DNA of 8,674 bases from Streptomyces lilacinus (GTDB taxonomy: Bacteria; Actinomycetota; Actinomycetes; Streptomycetales; Streptomycetaceae): the NCBI GenBank assembly GCA_000715685.1, contig KL569443.1:37689-46362 (forward strand). Reading direction: 5' to 3'. The position numbers and the translations under genes were made by a program. Position 1 is the stretch's first letter. Every line of letters begins with the position of its first letter. This document shows, one piece after another, positions 6,069 through 8,674 of this stretch. The notes under the pieces were generated by a model. It saw only the letters and a program-made list of their open reading frames with translations. It had not been told where the DNA came from and did not search any database.

Positions 6069-6884
6069 TTACAGATGTGCGGGTGCGGTGATGCCGAGCT
6101 GGTGCAGGCCGTCGGCGAGCACCGTGCCCGTGGCCGCGGCGAGGGCCAGGCGGGCGCGGTGGACGGCCAAGGGTTTCTCGTCCCCGCGCGGCAGCACGGG
6201 ACAGTCGGCCTGCCAACGCAGGAAGGCGTCGGCGGTCCGCTCGAGGTGCCGGGCGAGCCGCTCGGGATCGCGGGTGCCGGTGATACGGGCGTGATCGGAG
6301 AGGGCGGCGAGAAGACCGCTGTCACCGCCCTCGGGATCCCCGACCTCGGGCCCGAAACCGAGGTCGGCGGCGTTGCGCAGCAGCGCCCGGCTGCGGGCGT
6401 GGGCGTAGCGGACGCGGAAGAGGGGGTTGGCCTCCCGCTGGACGAGCAGCAGGTCGCGGTCGAGGCCGGGCGGGCTGACCAGGCTCCAGCGGGCGGCGTC
6501 GGAACCGAGGCGGTCCACGAGATCGGCCGGGGGCCGCAGCGGCAGGGGCTCGCCGGCGACGGTGCCCTCGAGCACCTCCCGTACGACGTCGCCGCCGGCG
6601 TCGCCCTCGAGCGTGATGTTGAGGAAACCCGGCTCGGCGATGTCCACGCGGGCGATGCCGGGCTGGGCGGCGAGCCGGCGCCGCAGCACCTCGGCGACCT
6701 CGCGGGCGGGCCGGCCGCTCTCCTTGGCGAGGCGCAGCGCGACGTTGGTGGCGTAGTCCCCGCACCCCGGCCGGGGCGGGACCCGCACGCTGACCCGCGC
6801 CGGAACGCCGGCGCACAGCTCGTCGGCCTCGACGGCGCTGCGCACGGTGTGCAACACGGTGCGGCTGAGATCGGCGGGGGTCAC
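6069..6884 (-). CDS. nrtL: ArgS-related protein lacking the catalytic domain (NrtL-like)
   Basis: This 271-residue protein resembles arginyl-tRNA synthetase at both ends but has no centre. Residues about 5-92, with GDYATNVALRLAKESGRPA (42-60) and EPGFLNITL (84-92), look like the ArgS N-terminal tRNA-contact domain. Residues about 124-271, with LGSDAARWSLVSP (126-138) and ANPLFRVRYAHARSRALLR (152-170), look like the DALR anticodon-binding domain. The Rossmann catalytic core with its HIGH and KMSKS motifs is missing, so aminoacylation is not expected. It may bind tRNA-Arg or act in regulation, but the function is unknown to me. I recall the database label 'ArgS-related anticodon-binding protein NrtL' for such Streptomyces proteins. 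The start is GTG (6884-6882). No Shine-Dalgarno is visible, but TAGGCT lies 7 nt upstream, suggesting a leaderless mRNA. lysA follows 15 bp downstream. Confidence 0.85.
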   Translation of the reverse strand: MTPADLSRTVLHTVRSAVEADELCAGVPARVSVRVPPRPGCGDYATNVALRLAKESGRPAREVAEVLRRRLAAQPGIARVDIAEPGFLNITLEGDAGGDVVREVLEGTVAGEPLPLRPPADLVDRLGSDAARWSLVSPPGLDRDLLLVQREANPLFRVRYAHARSRALLRNAADLGFGPEVGDPEGGDSGLLAALSDHARITGTRDPERLARHLERTADAFLRWQADCPVLPRGDEKPLAVHRARLALAAATGTVLADGLHQLGITAPAHL

Positions 6885-6891
6885 GGGGCCA

Positions 6892-6897
6892 AGCCTA
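6892..6897 (-). promoter_or_regulatory. Candidate leaderless promoter (-10) for nrtL-lysA
   Basis: In the 45-bp gap before nrtL the minus strand reads CCCCTAGGCTTGGCCCCGTG. TAGGCT (6897-6892) matches a TANNNT -10 box and lies 7 nt before the GTG, so transcription could start at or next to the start codon. The gene has no visible Shine-Dalgarno, which fits a leaderless mRNA. No good -35 is seen. A 6-bp stem (6900-6905 with 6913-6918) and the palindrome AACCGGTT (6922-6929) lie just upstream and could belong to the end of the preceding gene. Confidence 0.35.
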
Positions 6898-6929
6898 GGG
6901 GAGAGGGGGCCGCTCTCCGCGAACCGGTT

Positions 6930-7352
6930 TCACCCTGCGGGACGGACCGGCTCGGCGGAGGCCGAGGCTGCGGTGCCCGGGCACCGCAGCAACCCGCGCA
7001 CCATCCGCACCATGTCCGCCGGCTCGAAGGGCTTGGCCAGGAACGCGTCCACCCCGGCCGACCGCCCGCTCTCCATCTCGGGCCGCGTACAGGCACTGAT
7101 GATCGCGATCGGTATGTCCCGCGTCCGCGCGTCGGCCCGCAGCCGGGCCGCCGTGCGCAGCCCGTCGAGCCGGGGCATCACCACGTCCAGGGTCACCACA
7201 TCGGGACGCACCCGGTGCACGATCTCCAGGCACTCGGCACCATCGGCCGCGGTCACGACCTCGAAGCCCTCGAGCTCGAGGTTGACCCTGATCAACTGCC
7301 GGATGACCCTGTTGTCGTCCACAACAAGGACCCGGCCGGACAAGCCAGGCAC
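6930..7352 (-). CDS. Stand-alone receiver-domain response regulator
   Basis: The 140-residue product is a single CheY-like receiver domain with a short C-terminal tail and no output domain. VLVVDDN (residues 8-14) supplies the acidic metal-binding pair D12 and D13. TLDVVMPRLDG (54-64) carries the phospho-acceptor D56. S86 in AIISACT and K107 in AKPFEP complete the active site, so all residues needed for phosphorylation are present. It probably acts by protein-protein contact; no partner histidine kinase is visible. The GTG at 7352-7350 (VPGLSGRVLVVDDN) is chosen because the domain begins there; the longer frame to 7466 would add 38 low-complexity Gly/Arg residues. The Shine-Dalgarno is poor, and TACTCT lies 4 nt upstream. 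It precedes nrtL by 45 bp on the same strand. The last 25 residues are Ala/Pro-rich and are encoded partly across a perfect palindrome. Confidence 0.93.
   Translation of the reverse strand: MPGLSGRVLVVDDNRVIRQLIRVNLELEGFEVVTAADGAECLEIVHRVRPDVVTLDVVMPRLDGLRTAARLRADARTRDIPIAIISACTRPEMESGRSAGVDAFLAKPFEPADMVRMVRGLLRCPGTAASASAEPVRPAG
6967..6990. repeat. Perfect 24-bp palindrome inside the response-regulator 3' end
   Basis: GCTGCGGTGCCC (6967-6978) is followed directly by its exact reverse complement (6979-6990), giving 24 bp of perfect symmetry. It lies in codons for the RCPGTAAS part of the response regulator, about 35 bp before its stop codon. As RNA it would form a 10-bp stem with a CCGG tetraloop. 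As DNA it could be a dimeric protein site. It may also be partly a chance result of GC-rich codons. Confidence 0.6.
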
Positions 7353-7405
7353 ACCCCGAGAGTAGGCGCGCCCCCCACCCCGCGTCCGGCTTTTCCGCAC
7401 TTCCA

Positions 7406-7439
7406 CCCCCGCCCGAGCGACCCCTCCCCCGCCTCCCCC
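7406..7439 (-). other. G-run cluster upstream of the response regulator (possible G-quadruplex)
   Basis: On the minus strand five G-runs (5, 5, 4, 3 and 5 Gs, at 7439-7435, 7430-7426, 7424-7421, 7414-7412 and 7410-7406) are separated by loops of 4, 1, 6 and 1 nt. This fits the usual G-quadruplex pattern. It lies 54-87 bp before the GTG of the response regulator, on its sense strand. Base runs of this kind can arise by chance at this GC content. Confidence 0.45.
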
Positions 7440-7455
7440 ACGTTTTCGATCACGG

Positions 7456-7486
7456 TTGCCGCGCACCCGGTCGGAGCTGGTAGTGT
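7456..7486 (+). promoter_or_regulatory. Promoter of tRNA-Arg
   Basis: TTGCCG (7456-7461) and TAGTGT (7481-7486) resemble vegetative -35 and -10 boxes with a 19-bp spacer, slightly longer than optimal. A start near 7493 would give a 5' leader of about 35 nt to be trimmed before the mature tRNA at 7528. The position directly upstream of a tRNA gene supports the call. Confidence 0.55.
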
Positions 7487-7527
7487 TCTACCCGTCGCCG
7501 CGAGCGAGACCGCGAAGCGGACGACAC

Positions 7528-7599
7528 GCCCCCGTAGCTCAGGGGATAGAGCAACGGCCTCCGGAGCCGTGTGCGCAGGTTCGAATCCTGCCGGGGGCA
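7528..7599 (+). tRNA. tRNA-Arg (anticodon CCG)
   Basis: All four arms fold. Acceptor GCCCCCG (7528-7534) pairs with CGGGGGC (7592-7598), with discriminator A at 7599. The D stem is GCTC/GAGC with loop AGGGGATA. The anticodon stem ACGGC/GCCGT encloses the loop CTCCGGA with anticodon CCG (7561-7563), which reads the arginine codon CGG, frequent in this high-GC genome. The T stem GCAGG/CCTGC encloses TTCGAAT. The variable loop is 4 nt (GTGC). The CCA end is not encoded (C at 7600, then T). The gene is divergent from the core operons. tRNA 3' ends such as this are common integrase attachment sites in actinomycetes, and from memory a tRNA-Arg next to this gene cluster in S. coelicolor is occupied by an integrative element. 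Confidence 0.97.
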
Positions 7600-7616
7600 C
7601 TTCGCTTGAAGTGCCG

Positions 7617-7658
7617 AGGCCTCACGCATCGACGGAAACGTCGATCGTGGGGCCTTTT
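7617..7658 (+). terminator. Intrinsic terminator of tRNA-Arg
   Basis: AGGCCTCACG (7617-7626) pairs with CGTGGGGCCT (7646-7655), with one G-U pair. After a one-base bulge (C7627), ATCGACG (7628-7634) pairs with CGTCGAT (7639-7645) around a GAAA tetraloop. The 17-bp stem runs into TTTT (7655-7658). It is the most convincing intrinsic terminator in the window and ends 18 nt after the end of the tRNA plus a short trailer hairpin (7596-7615). Confidence 0.85.
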
Positions 7659-7680
7659 CTCATACGTCCCGGAGGACGCG

Positions 7681-8028
7681 TTGAGCACACAGCACGAGGG
7701 CCCCCACGAGCCGCTCATCCCCATGCCCGCCCTCACCCCGGACGCCTTGCGGGCCGCCGTCGCCAGGATCGCCCCCAGCAGACTCCCCGCGCTCACCCAA
7801 CACCTCTTCGAAGCGACCACCAACGCCCAGCAGTCACAGAGCCTGGCACCGCTGCGCGCCTTCCTCCACTCTTGGGCCGTCTTCGTCGCGATCCAGCGCC
7901 ACCCGGAGCGCGCGGCCCGCCTCCGCGAACTGGAACGCCTCGTGGACACGGGCGACCAGGACCCGACCGAGGCCATCGCCGAGATCCGCCGCATCCAGGA
8001 AACCGCAGCGGCGGAGGCCGGCCTGTGA
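7681..8028 (+). CDS. Small DUF6247-like protein, possible module partner
   Basis: The 115-residue product begins LSTQHEGPHEPLIPMPAL at a TTG. I choose TTG 7681 because GGAGGA (7671-7676) sits at ideal spacing; an in-frame ATG at 7723 has no Shine-Dalgarno. The body, ALTPDALRAAVARIAPSRLP near residues 17-36 and LRAFLHSWAVFVAIQRHPER around 60-79, then ARLRELERLVD, is helical and soluble with no signal peptide or membrane segment. From memory it resembles DUF6247 proteins of Streptomyces, small proteins often encoded upstream of another short gene and suspected of being antitoxin-like; that function is not established. Its stop overlaps the next start (GTGA, 8025-8028), which implies coupled translation. 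There is no room for a promoter between the tRNA terminator and its Shine-Dalgarno. It lies next to a tRNA, consistent with accessory DNA. Confidence 0.75.
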   Translation: MSTQHEGPHEPLIPMPALTPDALRAAVARIAPSRLPALTQHLFEATTNAQQSQSLAPLRAFLHSWAVFVAIQRHPERAARLRELERLVDTGDQDPTEAIAEIRRIQETAAAEAGL

Positions 8029-8132
8029 GCGACTGGACGTGGGACTACAACCCGAGCGAAGAGCACGTGGCTGACGGATTCCCGGCCGGCGTAGTGGCCG
8101 TGATAGGCACGTGGGGACCGCCGGCACCCTGA
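8025..8132 (+). CDS. 35-codon coupled ORF, probably a truncated remnant
   Basis: The GTG at 8025 overlaps the stop of the preceding gene by four bases (GTGA), a classic coupling arrangement. The product starts VSDWTWDYNPSEEHVADG and ends after 35 codons with WGPPAP. The first 25 or so residues look like the start of a longer soluble protein family that I recall beside DUF6247 genes, beginning with W-x-W/Y, NPSEEHV and a GxP segment. The similarity seems to stop after about residue 24. No continuation is visible in the other plus-strand frames, which suggests truncation by deletion rather than a simple frameshift. If the pair was a toxin-antitoxin-like module, the second member is probably inactive. 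It could instead be a genuine short protein. Both readings are inference. Confidence 0.45.
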   Translation: MSDWTWDYNPSEEHVADGFPAGVVAVIGTWGPPAP

Positions 8133-8159
8133 CATCGCCGGGGCAACTTGGGGGGATGC

Positions 8160-8674
8160 ATGGATACAGAGTCGATCTCCGCTCGGCTGCGGCGCGTCTC
8201 GGCCGCCGACTCGCGCGAGTTGGACCGGGTGTGCGAGGAGACGGCGGCCGCGCTCGTGCGGGAGGGTGTGGAGCCGCCGTTCGACGTCGCGTCGGCCGAC
8301 TTCGCCGCGGACGCGCGGCTCATCTGCGCCGATCGGTACTGGCGGCTGCGGTTCCTGGAGCGGCCGGGGGTCCGGACCGCGGCCGCGTGTGCGGCGTGGT
8401 TGGCGGCGCGGGTGGCGGCGGAGTGCCGTACCGCGGTGCTGGAGAAGTGGAGCCTCGGCTATGCCTTCATCACGAGGGACACCGTCGAGTCCGCCACCGA
8501 ACTGTCCGAGGCCACCGAGGAGATCGTGGCCCGGGACACGGCGTCCGGGGACATCACCTACTTCACCACGCTGTACCACGCGGGAAAGCTGCGCTCGAAC
8601 TTCTGGTTCGACGAGCTCCGCCAGTTCCTCGAATCATCACTGCTCGCCCTCGCGGCCGGTGCGCACCGGCAGGA
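8160..8674 (+). CDS. Unrecognised soluble protein, 5' part (runs off right edge)
   Basis: ATG at 8160 opens a frame with no stop before the window edge (171 complete codons). Nearly every third position is G or C, and the composition is normal for a protein with many Glu and Asp, so it is real coding sequence. It begins MDTESISARLRRVSAADSRE. Distinctive segments are ARLICADRYWRLRFLERPG (52-70), EKWSLGYAFITRDTVESATE (95-114) and ITYFTTLYHAGKLRSNFWFD (132-151). It is Leu/Ala-rich and probably helical, with no signal peptide or membrane segment. A G-run (GGGGGG, 8150-8155) about 4 nt upstream is a weak Shine-Dalgarno. An overlapping ATG at 8156 is in another frame with shadow-like composition. 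It starts 27 bp after the 35-codon ORF. I do not recognise the family and assign no function. Confidence 0.75.
   Translation, partial: MDTESISARLRRVSAADSRELDRVCEETAAALVREGVEPPFDVASADFAADARLICADRYWRLRFLERPGVRTAAACAAWLAARVAAECRTAVLEKWSLGYAFITRDTVESATELSEATEEIVARDTASGDITYFTTLYHAGKLRSNFWFDELRQFLESSLLALAAGAHRQ

Noticed and set aside
4600..6216. A 538-codon minus-strand frame overlapping lysA
   Set aside because: Same strand but different frame from lysA, extremely Arg-rich, no motifs; an artefact of GC-rich codons.
7292..7600. A minus-strand 102-codon frame containing PPAGFEPAHTAPEA
   Set aside because: This is the antisense translation of the tRNA gene, a well-known annotation artefact, fused to an off-frame piece of the response regulator.
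4584..8132. A plus-strand open frame of 1182 codons
   Set aside because: It is antisense to lysA, nrtL and the response regulator and runs straight through the tRNA and its terminator. Its Gly/Ala/Asp/Arg-rich composition is that of a shadow frame; the opposite frames have complete family motifs. Only its last part coincides with the real 8025-8132 ORF.
7539..8579. A minus-strand 346-codon frame containing GRIRTCAHGSGG
   Set aside because: Another antisense-tRNA artefact joined to shadows of the right-hand plus-strand genes.
1..8674. CRISPR arrays, insertion sequences, transposase or integrase genes
   Set aside because: No spaced direct repeats, no terminal inverted repeats flanking an ORF, and no recombinase motifs were seen on either strand.

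Overview
The window looks like a core chromosomal segment of a Streptomyces or close relative. Every believable gene has a third-position GC close to saturation, spurious antisense frames stay open for kilobases, GTG/TTG starts are used, and the gene order lysA-hom-thrC-thrB-rho is the one I recall from Streptomyces coelicolor. That synteny is from memory and was not searched.

Read on the minus strand (right to left), the core block runs: a stand-alone receiver-domain response regulator (7352-6930), an ArgS-like protein without a catalytic domain (nrtL, 6884-6069), lysA (6053-4662), hom (about 4560-3268), thrC (3242-2151), thrB (1815-901), and the first 161 codons of rho (485 to the left edge). 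LysA makes lysine from meso-diaminopimelate. Hom, ThrB and ThrC are the three steps from aspartate semialdehyde to threonine. nrtL-lysA (15-bp gap) and hom-thrC (25-bp gap) are packed like operons. thrB is set apart from thrC by 335 bp holding a hairpin after thrC, two adjacent repeat hairpins sharing a 13-bp motif, and a candidate promoter. A perfect 12-bp stem follows thrB. rho then has its own leader of about 320 nt with a 19-codon upstream ORF containing a TTA codon, a 13-bp tandem repeat, and a hairpin holding the ribosome binding site.

On the plus strand, a tRNA-Arg(CCG) gene (7528-7599) with a promoter-like sequence and a strong intrinsic terminator marks a change of character. To its right are a small gene resembling DUF6247 proteins (7681-8028, TTG start), a translationally coupled 35-codon ORF that looks like the stump of a larger partner (8025-8132), and the 5' part of an unrecognised gene (8160 to the right edge). 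tRNA genes of this kind are common integration sites in actinomycetes, so this right-hand kilobase is probably accessory. No integrase or repeated tRNA 3' end is visible in the window.

I did not find a clearly new multi-gene system. The items most worth a second look are the catalytic-domain-less ArgS paralogue close to a tRNA-Arg gene, the paired hairpin repeats between thrC and thrB, the structured rho leader with its TTA-containing upstream ORF, the small gene whose only obvious transcription source is read-through of the tRNA terminator, and the unrecognised gene at the right edge.
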